Shown: positions 35,645 through 46,371 of the stretch, in pieces
Layout of the letters: each line of letters begins with the position of its first letter
Numbering within the stretch: the first letter of the stretch is position 1
Origin: Hirundichthys speculiger
Taxonomy: Eukaryota; Chordata; Actinopteri; Beloniformes; Exocoetidae
Assembly (NCBI GenBank): GCA_018398805.1
Contig: JAGFBZ010002037.1
Span: 51,001-115,000, forward strand
Length of the DNA stretch: 64,000 nucleotides
Direction of reading: 5' to 3'
Position numbers and translations under genes: made by a program
The notes under the pieces: generated by a model
Seen by the model: the letters and a program-made list of their open reading frames with translations, nothing else
Database searches by the model: none
What the model was told of the DNA's origin: nothing

Positions 35645-36469
35645 ATCCGAGGCTTGCGACATTCAGCTCATCCATTGCTTTTGTCACGTTGCTTGCCTTG
35701 TCTCCCGAAACAACGTGAACATTTGACTTCAGGATATTCCACTGTACCAGCATCTTCTCAATTGAATCAGTTATCAATGTGCCGGTGTGTGACCTCCGAA
35801 ACTCGCCTGCGTGCAGCACCGCACTGCGCAGAGTAAAAGTTGGCTCACTCTCCACCCAGTGTGCCAATAAATTTAACAATGACATGGGGCACATATCAGA
35901 GCTCCAGATGTCAGTAGTGAAGCTGACTGCATCCACGTCTTTAAGCAAACACAGAATGTGCTCTTTAACTTCCTCGTATAATTTGGGCAGCGTAGTTTCG
36001 GAGATATATTTACGACCCAGTAAACAATACCTTGGCTCCAAATGCTCCAATAACTGGTGAAATCCCACATTCTCGAGAACAGGGGTCATCCAGGACAATA
36101 AATTCAACAATTTTGTCCGTTATCTTTGTTCCTTTAGGGCTGTCTCGCGGCAGGTTATCTCGATGCTGGAAGACAGATTCCAGTGTTTGCAGCTGTGGCT
36201 CGTTTTTTTTTTTCTTTTGCCTTGGTAAATTTGTCATGTTTTTTAGGGTGGCACGTCTTGAGGTGTTTTATCAAGTTGCTTGTGCTAAAACTAGCAACAG
36301 CGGTGCCAACTCTCGACATGTTTTCTTGACAAATGGTAGTTCTTCCGGTTGAGTGAAGTAGTTCTTACGGTTGAGTGAACGCTGGCACGCCTTGCTGCCA
36401 CTGCTCACCAATTGATTGTTTATTATGGGACATTCTGCTCACTTCTATTCGATTTTGTTATTGTTTTTT

Positions 36470-37910
36470 GCTTGGGAAAATTCATCCCCAGTCTGGTACA
36501 CCAGAATCGACGTCTTCGGCCAATCCTGTGTGCACTTGCACTAAGATTGGTCTACCCGGCCCGCTCCGACCACTCAGCCTCACCTGGTTTGCTTGAAGTT
36601 GCCTCCGTCCTCGGCTACAGTGCTGCCTGCCTGGATATATATCTGGTGCATGATCATCTGGTCTTTCCTGTATTTTGTCCAACACGTGGCGGCTTTTCTC
36701 CAGTACTCAGTTGCTGAGCTTCTCCGGCTGCGCCTCCTCCTGTCTGCGCCTCCACCAGCTCTACTCCACCTCCACCTGGACATCCTGCCACGCCGGAGAT
36801 ATATTCATCGAGGGTCCCGCCGGAGTTTCCAAGTGGATAGCTCAACTAAAATAAATTCCATCTGGTCCAATTCCCGTCGCCTTCCACGTAGCACTGGTCG
36901 GGTTGTTGACCACAGTGTGTTAGCCTGCCCTGCCCGGTCCGGTCCGGTCCGCTAACAGTCCTGTCAGATGCGACACCACCACTTTTGATAGTAGGCTAAT
37001 ATAACTAATATAGATACATATAGTTGTGTTGCCTTCATTATAAGGCTCTTAATTTTTTGCAGCTCCAGACATATTTGATTTTTGTGTTTTTTGGTCCAAA
37101 ATGGCTCTTTCAACATTTTGGGTTACTGACCACTGGGTTAAAGTGTGCCTTCCTTCTCTGCTCCCCCTCATCTCTGCCATCATCCACTCCTCCCTTTCCT
37201 CCGGATCTGTGCCTGCATCACTCAAATCTGCTGCATTAACCCCAGTACTGAAGAAACCCAGTGCTGATCCTACCAACTTCTATAACCTACGTCCGTTTCT
37301 AATCTACCTTTCATTTCCAAAATCCTTGAAAAAACTGTAGCTGCTCAACTCCACTGTCATTTGTCCCAAAAGAACCTTTATGAACAATTTCAGTCTGGTT
37401 TCCACCCCCTCCTTAGCACAGAAACTGCCCTAATTAAAGTCACCAACGACCTCCTCATGGCAGCCGACTCTGGCCTACTCACCGTCCTCATCCTCCTGGA
37501 CCTGAGTGCAGCCTTTGATACCATCTGTCATACCACCCTTCTCAGTAGATTATCCTCCATTGGCATCACCCACAACCCATTTGACTGGTTTAAATCTTAC
37601 CTCTCAGGTCACACTCAGTTTATCCAGCTCAAATCTTTCAAATCCTAACCATGTGCTGTCACCTCTGGTGTGCCCCAGGGCTCGGTCCTGGGGCCCCTCC
37701 TTTTCATCATGTACCTTCTTCCCCTTGGCAATATTTTCCATAAATATAGCATAATTTCCACTGCTATGCGGAGACACCCAGCTACCTCTCCATAAACCCA
37801 CTCCCACCTCCCACCCCCTTCCCCCACCGACTGCATCACAGAATCGAGGTTCATCCCAAACTCAACAGTGATAAAACTTAGGTTCTCCTCGTTGGTACTA
37901 AATCAGTGGC
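36470..37910 (+). mobile_element. L2-like LINE, ORF2 endonuclease start and RT fragments
   Basis: The first part (36470-36960) encodes a Pro/Leu-rich N-terminus ending LPRRRYIHRGSRRSF and GRVVDHSVLACPARSG, which precedes the endonuclease in fish L2 ORF2. The second part (37130-37900) encodes RT: HSSLSSGSVPASLKSAAL, NLRPF, FQSGFHPLLSTETALIK, the catalytic LLDLSAAFDTIC, then [17 protein letters not shown]. The YADD box is damaged ([13 protein letters not shown]). Most of the endonuclease is missing between the two parts. Non-functional. Confidence 0.75.
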
Positions 37911-37915
37911 ATGTT

Positions 37916-40454
37916 TAGGGAGTGGCCTTGGGTGGCACGGGCCACCCCTGAAATCTGATTGGCCACCCCAGGTGCCACCCTGCCCAATAGAGGCAGCCGC
38001 GGGCCTGACGCTAAATTAAACAGCACTTGAGTTGCAGTTCCACCTTAGACCTGAGCGGCATTAATGCAACAAGTAGTATCTAGCCAGCAAAAATAGACAA
38101 GCGAGAAGAAGAACTTCCGAAGAAGAACTATTGACAGCAGCAATTTGACACAGCATCTCACCGTCTCGACTCACGTCAGTTACATACAGGAGCTTTGATC
38201 GAGGTAAGTTCATTTTTTGGTAACAACACTTACTGTGCCTATGGTTAAAAACTGTGACAGTAGCAAGCTTAAAAACGTTTCCCCGGTCTTATTTTATTTG
38301 TTATTTCATTGTAGGCTAATTGCCAGAAGCCTCTCATCATCCCATTAACACTGTATAGACCAGGGGTGTCCAAACTCGTTCGAGGGCCGCTGTCCTGGAT
38401 GTCTTGGAGGTTTCCCTGAACAACACACCGATTCTATGAATGAATCATAATCAGCTTGTCATCCAGTCTGCACAAGTTTAACGACCCTTCATTTGAATCT
38501 GTGCTGAAGTAACAAAGACTGAAGGACAGCACAGTCTGAATAATGGCAGTTTTTAAACTTAGCCTACATTTAATTTTCATTCATGTACCATTGTACAATA
38601 CATAGTGACATGCTATGGGACTATTGCAGTATGAAAGAAGTCAGAAGAACATTGAACAATTCTTCCAAAGAAAAAGTCAGAGTACTGTAGCTCAGCAAGA
38701 GCAGGGACAGAGCACAACTCTGGATCAGCAGCTGGTCAACGCTGTACACCTGGAGCCTTCAGCTCAGTGTACACATGGGTAGGTAAAATCCTGATAGTTA
38801 GAGATTTTTCTCATTTGAACTTATTTATATTTAAAGATGAAACTATTTGCCCTAATATCAGCAATATTGTCCTAATTTATAAACTTTATTTTGTGTGTTA
38901 AGGTGCAATAGTATTAAATTCATTTGGGTTATCTGGATTGGCAAACATATCATTAATTTACTTAGGGAAAGACTGATTTTATTATCATTCTAACCACAGC
39001 TTGTATTATTATAGAGTCACACGAGGATGAGATACCTTCAACTTCAGAAGCACAGCAGGGTATGTATACATTTACCTTTCTTAAAATATTATGTGCATGG
39101 TTTGGATTGGGCTCTGTCAGCTACAGTGGCACATACTGTCATTAAAAATATAACCCTTTTTTTAATACTGCTGGTGTCAAAAGCCTAAATGTGACAATTT
39201 GGCCTACTGTGTAAATAAACTGAAACAATCTCTGTATTGGTTCAGGTATGTCCAGTGCTGACAATGAGGAGGGGACTGCAGGCCAAGCCCAGGGCGGTAA
39301 TGGTATGGCAGACCCTTTTGGCCGACCCATACCTACTGGTATGCCTAAACAATTCATTTCATTTATGTCAAATTAGTGACATTAGCAATGACCTTAAATG
39401 GCACTTGAAGGTTCTGATTCTCATACTTTTGTCACTTGCAGATATTTCACAGTCAAGAGCAACAGGACCCACTCAGCCCCATTTGAAGCTCTATCCAAAA
39501 ACCACACAAGGGGGAAAGAGGAGGTCATTCAATCCATCGTGGTACAACACATTTTCATGGCTTGAGTACTCACAAATGAAAGACTCAGTTTACTGCTATG
39601 CATGCAGACACTTCTCCCTGCCTTGTGCATCAGAATCTGCTTTCATGTCAGAAAACGGCTTTTCACACTGGAAAAAAGCAATGTTCAAAGATGCTGGCTT
39701 TAAGTTGCATGAGAAATCTGATTCTCACATTACTGCCATGTTAGCTTGGAGTGAACACAAGAGGGCTTCACTCACAGATGCTTCTGTACTAGACATGATC
39801 AACAAAGAGTACAAAAAGAAGGTTGAAGAGAATCGCAGTTACAATAAAACAGTTGCAGATGTACTGCGTTTAACAGCCACACAAAATATGTGAGTCAGAG
39901 CAGTCTAACAACAAAGGGAATTTCTTGGAAATTCTAGAAATGATTGCTAAACACAATCCTGTGGTAGCCAAAAAAATGAAGGAAAAAGGCAATGCAAAAT
40001 ACACAAGCAATACCATACAAAATGAAATTCTGCAGTGCTTAGCAAGTATGGTGCAGGATTCCATTGTAAAGGAGGTGAAAGAAAGTGAGGTATTCTCCAT
40101 CATTGCTGATGAAAGCAAAGATCTGCAAAAAAAGGAACAGCTGTCATTAGTACTTAGGTATTATTACAGTGGGGCTGTGTATGAAAGCTTCCTTGAATTC
40201 CAGCATGCCCAACATCTAGATGCTAAGGGGCTTAGTGACCTGATCATCAAGTGTTTAGAAAGCTATGGCCTTCAGTACAAAGCAAACCTTGTTGGACAAA
40301 GTTATGATGGCGCCTCGGTAATGAGTGGTAAACACTCAGGTGTAGCAGCCAGAATCAAGACCGAGGCTAAAAATGCGTTTTATGTCCACTGTAATGCGCA
40401 TTGTCTAAACCTAGTCTTGGTTGACACTGCAAAGTCTGTTCCAGAGGCTGATTG
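37916..40454 (+). mobile_element. hAT of the TTF finger/DUF4371 (ZMYM-like) type, truncated
   Basis: Starts around CAGTGGCATGTTTAGGG, just after the LINE RT, followed by tggcacgggccacccctg. It carries a multi-exon coding region to 40450, where it is cut by the hAT that begins near 40455. No right end or TSD is left. A short piece of another hAT-like repeat (caggggtgtccaaactcg) lies at 38363-38620 within an intron. Confidence 0.7.
38628..40450 (+). pseudogene. TTF-type finger/DUF4371 transposase remnant
   Basis: Small 5' exons: RSQKNIEQFFQRKSQS (38628-38785), ESHEDEIPSTSEAQQ (about 39014-39060) and MSSADNEEGTAG (39245-39340), each followed by a GT donor. The main exon starts after ttgcag at 39440 with DISQSRATGPTQPHLKL. 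The TTF finger follows (YNTFSWLEYS, CYACRHFSLP). After a small deletion near 39895 come FLEILEMIAKHNP, SIIADESKDLQKKEQLS and VGQSYDGASVMSG, then HCNAHCLNLVL, the DUF4371 core with the first catalytic Asp region. The C-terminal half is missing. The family gave rise to ZMYM-type host genes. Confidence 0.82.
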
Positions 40455-40876
40455 GGCAGACTATTGGGCTGATAACAGGAAGTTATGACATCATTTCGAT
40501 AAGTCTGATATCATAACGAATAACCACGATAACATATATTTTTATCAACATGGCACTCCCACTGAAAACCCAAATAACCGGCAGTGAATGTTATGTGAGT
40601 GAGTGTTATGTTCAAGTGACATCGGCATAATCATAAAAAATATCTCTCTATAAGGAAAATGAAGAATACCCTCTCATGCCAGAAAACAAGTTGTCAACTC
40701 AGTCATAACTTTGGTAGTTGCAGACTTGAATTGATTTTGCAGTATTTTACCACATTACACATAAAAAACAGAAAAAATAGAAAAGGCCAAAAGAACAACT
40801 CGCAAACGAGAGAACGCAGGAATTTACGTTAAACCTTGAAGGCAGCCTGCAGCACAGCGTGCTGATAAAAACAAAC

Positions 40877-41038
40877 ATGACGGCGATGGTATGGAACTTC
40901 TTTAAAGTTTCCGAAGAAGATAGTTCGCTGGTTATTTGTGACAAATACTCCAAGCACATTACACGAGAAGGGAAAAATAGCACAAGCTTTGATACGTCAA
41001 ACCCGATTAGCCATCTGAAACGTAAGCATCACTTTTGA
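40877..41038 (+). pseudogene. BED finger exon, open frame
   Basis: ATG 40877 to TGA 41038: MTAMVWNFFKVSEEDSSLVI, CDKYSKHITREG, then FDTSNPISHLKRKHH. The second Cys of CxxC is Tyr here; copies elsewhere show CDKCSK. The exon is open but no catalytic exons follow, so the element depends on an enzyme supplied elsewhere. Confidence 0.7.
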
Positions 41039-41614
41039 AAGTTTTGAAATTGCGCTAACGTGAGCTAACATGAGCTAACACTAACATGAGCTAACATGAG
41101 CCAATGTGAGCTAATGCTAATATGAGCTAACGTGAGCTAACGCTAATATGAGCAAGCCAGCAGCAGAGAATGTATCGGGACTTACACACATCGGTAAGGT
41201 TTGGAAAAATCCAAGAAATTTGCCAAAGATGACCCACGGGCAAAGGTGCAATGGGTAGAAGGTAGAAATGTTTGAATCTAACTTGTGTCAGTGCATTCAT
41301 TTTCTATGTATATTTACTTTTTGTAAACTTCTGGTGTGCACTTTTTCAGTTAGTAATTCTGATGCATGTATTTCCATCAGTTCAAGGAGCCTTATTATTT
41401 TTTTTATATTAGTCAGTAATGAACCTTATTTAAGTTAATGTGAGATATCAAATAGGTTTGTTTGAAAGCTTTATGAAAATGTTTGAGAGGCTTGTCAATA
41501 GTTTTTCATTGGAAAACATAAATATCTGTTCATTTAAAGAGTCAAAACTGTTTTTGACTATGTTCATAGTATTGATGTAATGATCTAAGGTATATATGTG
41601 TGTTATCAGTTATC

Positions 41615-43775
41615 CAGACATGAAAATGGGTCAGAGGGTAAAAAGGCGAGAAGTGTGCCCCGGGGGGGGGCTTAGTGCAAGTGGTACATCACTCGTTTTT
41701 ACTATGTAATGGCCAGAAGTAACTGCTACATTCACACACATTGCTACTAGTTACTCGCTCAGCGACATCTGGTCAGGTGAGGAGAGGACAAGAGATGCGA
41801 TGTGGGCGGATTCAGAGATAAAAAGATTTTAACTTGGATCGATGCCAGTAAGAGTAGCCAGTTGGAGTGCAGAGTTGGGATTATTGATAGTCTACTTCTC
41901 ACTGTTGGAGAGAAGGTAAAACCCACGGGAACGCTGGTGAACGGTCCACGAGAAGAGAGTAAGTAACGGTGACAAAAGCTACAGCAGCGACTAAAAATAA
42001 TAGCAACATAATAGCAACAGCTTAGTAGCTTTTGGTCTAAACACACTGAAGCCTTTCGTGACCCGCTCTTCCCTGTTGTCTTCTCTCACGCTAATGTCGC
42101 GCTGAAAAAAAATTGACCCCCGTCTGGTCAATGGATGGAGCCAGAACAGTAAACACAGATGGCTCAAAACCATGAAGTTTTAATGAATCAATAAATAACA
42201 GCAGCAGCTAAAAGGAGTGTAAAAAAAAAGACCAGGGTTCTCATATATATTTTTCGTCACAAAAGGCTTCAAGCACGGGCAAAAAGGGTTAGGGTATCAA
42301 GTGACTAGAGTTTACAACTTCACCTTCAGCCTTCTCAGCCCTCGCGTGAATATTATCCTGACACGTCCCTGACATGGATTCACCAGTAGCAGAGATATTA
42401 CAAAGAAGCCTGTGTTTCTTCTTTTATGTTACCGTTAACTACACAAGTTTGACGCAAACTTCTAGCAAACGGGAGCTTTTTATCACCGGAGCTGTGGCTA
42501 GCTCTGACAGTGTTCCATGTTAGCTGTAGAGAACAAAACCGATGATGACTGAAACAACGTTTCCATCATTGCCAGATATTGTTAAAACTTAAAATTTTAA
42601 GCTTTGATAATTTAATCAGGTACTCCAATATCCGCCTGGTACATAAAATCCTGCACGATGCTGCCCCACTCCCCCTAAAGGCCTCTGTTCAGCCACGCTC
42701 TCAATCGACAAGTAGAGTGCTCAGGTCTGTCTCCAGGGGTGAGTGCAATGTCCCGCCTTTTCTCAATCAGCTTTTTCATATAAAGCTATTGAGGAATGGA
42801 ATGGGCTCCTGAACAATCTAATGAACATGGCTGACTTCCATAGTTTTTCTAGGGCCGTCAAAAGTGGCTTTTGGATAGTCAGTCCTGTTCTCACTGACAA
42901 TACCGGACGGGTATTTGGCTATCAGATGGTACCCTTGTGGGTACCATCTGATGGCATTTGGATTTTCTGATTTATTTATTATATAACCCAACCTTATTTT
43001 ATGTTCAATTAGTTTAATCTACGTTATTTCAATCAATCAGTCTGTATTTTGTACTTGCACTAAGTGCTTTAAATGTTAACTTTTTATTGTGGTTTCATGA
43101 CATTGTACAGTAGTCTGTTTCTTTTATTTGCATTTGAATACTGTTATTATTGTTAACCCTAATGTGTACTATTTTTGTTTGCCAAGGACTACAGATGGAA
43201 ATTAGCTTGTGGCTAACTCTGGTGCAGCCATCTTTTTAATGTACCTGCACATTGCCCTTTAAATAAATAAATAAAATTAAATAAATTAAACAGCAGTAAC
43301 TTTGTAATACCGCAAAATATGAAAACAATTGAAACCATAACTCACCAAATTAAATCAACTGGTAAATGCAGGTAGGAAATATGAACGTACGCTCGTCTGC
43401 CTTGTCCCGGCGTGGATAGCACTAGCTCCTGCTTCTCATCCCGCTTAGCAATGCAACCTCCGAGTATCCCAAGTATACATGAATGAATAATGTTGGTATG
43501 ACTGGAATAATGGAACAATCTGACCTGATTGGTTCTGGACAGGATTTACTGACCGTCCAAGTGTCATTTAAAGGGACAATTTCTGAAGTGCTCAGTTTGC
43601 TTATTAAGTCAATCATATGATAATTAAAAAAAAAAAATCTCATATCTCCCGACTCTGACCCCCCTCCCCCCTCCTCAAAAAAGAAAACTTCTCGGATCTA
43701 GACGATTCATGTAGGTCACCCTTTTTGACTTCAAAACGGCAAATTTTGCAGAAAGGTGAGGGATTTTCATGCCTG
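41615..43775. mobile_element. Unclassified DNA element with 6-bp duplication
   Basis: The left end cagacatgaaaatg and the right end, reversed, caggcatgaaaatc are an inverted pair. The host hAT sequence on either side shares gttatc (41609-41614, 43776-43781), read as a 6-bp TSD. The rest of the 2.16 kb shows no transposase I recognise. A LINE tail sits inside at 42575-43290. A 6-bp TSD is unusual for hAT. Confidence 0.6.
42575..43290 (+). mobile_element. LINE 3' end with (AAATA)n tail
   Basis: The plus strand encodes the end of an ORF2: LKILSFDNLIRYSNIRLVHK, then ILHDAAPLPLKA and, after a shift, FHSFSRAVKSGF. About 300 bp of untranslated sequence and aataaataaataaaa follow. The family resembles a widespread fish non-LTR element; the clade is not resolved. 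5'-truncated. Confidence 0.65.
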
Positions 43776-43849
43776 GTTATCAGTATCTGCCTTTAAAGCT
43801 TAAAGTTATCGGTATTGGTTTTAAAAAACGGTTATCGTGTATCCCTGAT

Positions 43850-44215
43850 GGCAAGTAAAAAAACTCCTACAGTAGGAGAAAAAAAGCCTTTAAGCCAAAC
43901 AGTGGCAAGGAAAAACTCCACTTTAAGAAGAAGAAACCTTGAGCAGGACCTGGATCATATGGGGGGGACCTTCCTGCTGAAGACCAACCAGGTAAAGAAA
44001 GAAAAAGAAGAGAGGACAGAGAGAGGAGAGCACACAAATGACTGAATGAAATGACTGCATACTAATAATCATAATAAACATTCGAAATAGGGTCCTCGCA
44101 GCCTAGGTCCTCAGGCCCTAATTATAATGATAATAAATATGCGAAATACAATAGGGTCCTCGCACTGTCAGTGCTTAGGCCACTAAAAAGAGCTGCAAAA
44201 AGCTGCAAAACTGAG
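43850..44215. repeat. Fish interspersed repeat pieces
   Basis: 43855-44000 contains tggcaaggaaaaactcc followed by gaagaaaccttgagcagga, a stretch I recognise as common repeat sequence in fish. 44085-44215 contains two tagggtcctcgca blocks of the AAGCTGCAAGCAGC-type repeat. No coding. Confidence 0.5.
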
Positions 44216-44313
44216 ATGAAAGAGTCCCACGGTCACCAAAAAGACTGTCACTCATCATCTTTGTCTTTTCTCCAATAAATGTAGGGTCTCACGCTTGTAT
44301 TACACATCATTCT

Positions 44314-45402
44314 TAGGGGTGCACGATAAGTATCGGGCCGATAACAGGAAATTATGACCCGATTATCCCGATAAGTCCAATATCACGACGAATAGCCCCG
44401 ATAACATATATATTTCTGTCAACATGGCAGTGTCTCACTCCCTCTGAGCCTTGAATGACCAACAATGAATGTTATGTTCAAGTAACGTTGGCATAATCAG
44501 AAAAACGATTTCTCAGTAAGGAAAATCAAGAATACCCCCTCATGCCAGAAAACAACTCGTTAACTCAGTCATGATTTTGGTAGCTGCTGACTTTAATTGA
44601 TATTCTCAGTATTTTCCCACATGTTACACATAAAAAAATAGAAAAAAATAGAAAAGGCCGAAAGAACGACGAGCAAATGAGGGAATGGAGGGATTTATGT
44701 TACACCTTGAATACAGCATTGTGGAACAGTGCGCTGATAAAAACAAACAAACATGGCAGCGATGGTGTAGAACTTCGTTAAAGTTTCAGAGGAAGCTAGT
44801 TCGCTGGTTATTTGTGACAAATGCTCCAAGCGAAGGAGGGAAAAATAGCACAAGCTTTTTCCATGAGATTAAAAAAAAAAAAAAAAACTACTAAACCTCA
44901 TTTACTTTAATTAAAGGCCTTCATTTGAATGGAACCACAAGCCAAAATCCTTTAAACGTAATTTCTTTGTTACTATGGAGTGCACTTTTTTAGTTATTTA
45001 CACAGACAAGTCTAACTTGTGTCAGTACATTATACCTGTGCATTATCTTTTATTGTCATTCAGGAATGCATTTTTTTCAGTTAGTAATTTTGATGCATGT
45101 ATTTCCATCAGTTCAAGGAGCCTTTATTTTTTATATCAGTCAGTAATGAACCTTATTTAAGTTAATGTGAGATATCAAATAGGTTTGTTTGATAGCTTTA
45201 TGAAAATGTTTGAGAGGCTTGTCAATAGTTTTTCATTGTAAAAATTAAATATCTGTTCATTTAAAAAGTCAAAACTATTTTTGGTTTTGTTCATAGTATT
45301 GATGTAATGATCTTAGGTATATGTGTGTGTTATCGGTTATCGGTATCGGCCTTTAGGAGCTGAAAGTTATCGGTTTAAAAAAACAGTTATCGTGCATCCC
45401 TA
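44314..45402 (+). mobile_element. hAT, GTGCACGATAA family, copy 3
   Basis: Ends TAGGGGTGCACGATAAGTAT and, reversed, TAGGGATGCACGATAACTG. The duplication atcattct is exact (44306-44313, 45403-45410). The BED exon near 44753-44850 is broken (a TGA-type stop in place of Trp after AMV; CDKCSK kept). This copy has no insert and serves as the reference for the others. Confidence 0.92.
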
Positions 45403-45410
45403 ATCATTCT

Positions 45411-46106
45411 GTTTCCATTTTAAGGCCTCGTGACAGCAGGATGCAGGATCGATATGAAAGGCAGCAGAGTTTTTTATGCACCCTATTTCACTCTGGGCAG
45501 ACTCATCTTCTGTTGCAGCTCTTGCCCTATAAGGAGAGCAACTGACAACAGAGAACAGATGGTTGCTGCAAAAAAAAAAAAAAAACTGTTCCCTGTCAGG
45601 AATGTCCCCATTTCATCAATGTCCATTTTGTCCAGTATGTTAATTTTTTTTCCCCCAATTTGTCTAATTAGTCACACAAAAGGCTTACTGCTTCTTTCCA
45701 CCAAGTACTGGCCTAACTCACACATAATGCTGCAGCAAGCTTCAACTAATCTGGTCAACTTAATGTGACCAGACAACCAGACTGAAAGACAATGTGTCCT
45801 TCAGTCTGGTTGTCTGATTGACTGACAATGTGTCTTTCAGTCAGATAATGAGGGATGGGGTTAATCAACATGTCTACATTTTACCAAATCAACATTTTAC
45901 CAAAATTAAACATGATCCCAACATGTATAGCACAGTCAATGAGAAGCGTTTTACAGTGCAGTGAAAGACCCCAGCATGAGAATGAAAGACTACATCTATT
46001 TAAGGGACAGAGTACAAGAAAAAAATAGGATACAGAGATGAAAAACAGAGCAGGTGGGTTTTTTTTTTTTTTTTTTTTTGTTTTTTTTTTTTTTAAGAAA
46101 AGATGA
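45411..46106. other. No gene; hairpin at 45770-45826
   Basis: Apparently unique sequence. Positions 45770-45826 form a stem: cagacaaccagactgaa pairs with ttcagtctggttgtctg across a loop of about 15 bases, followed by a partial third repeat (tgtctttcagtcagat). A poly(T) tract precedes the next element. Confidence 0.5.
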
Positions 46107-46371
46107 GTCTTGAATAGGGCTGGGTACCGAACTTCGGTTTTTTTATGGCACCGACCGAAATGCTTCGGTAGTACCGATATCAAAAAAATGCCTTGCCTTT
46201 CGGTGCCAAGTTTCGATACCCGGAGGTTAATCACGTGATCAAGCCCGGCTCATGCTGCCGGCGATTGGCTGTGACGTTATATGTGATTCCAGCATGCGGG
46301 AAAAAACAAATACGCGGTTAACAGGTATGTTGTGTGGTTACACCCACAGACGGTGGCCGAACCGGCTGAAA

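Larger units (their letters stand above)
33665..36330 (-). pseudogene. hAT (BED-type) transposase gene, split by another hAT
   Basis: From high to low coordinates on the minus strand: BED finger second half (ASFSTSNLIKHLKTCHPKKH, about 36240-36310); VEFIVLDD and LLEHLEPRYCLLGRK; the first catalytic block SFTTDIWSSDMCP; and NVHVVSGDKASNVTKAM, ending at ELNVASLGL. It resumes after the inserted element with CPAHTLQLMVHEGLLAQRS, then NQWALLEKTVTVLAPFEE and VATLLNPRFK at about 33665. The C-terminal dimerisation domain is missing and no TIRs were found, so both ends of the carrier are lost. Several frameshifts. Related to but distinct from the 26469-28448 transposase. Confidence 0.8.
40455..43847 (+). 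mobile_element. hAT, GTGCACGATAA family, copy 2, with large insert
   Basis: The left edge lacks the outer TIR (gactattgggctgataacag matches the inside of the family). The right end is ttatcgtgtatccctg, with the last base altered. Body sequence matches 23470-24804 and carries an intact BED exon. An unrelated element occupies 41615-43775 close to the right end. Confidence 0.82.

Noticed and set aside
39237..39893. 218-codon frame taken as one exon from 39237
   Set aside because: The part before about 39440 includes an intron with gtatgc donor and ttgcag acceptor; only the later part matches the TTF/DUF4371 family.
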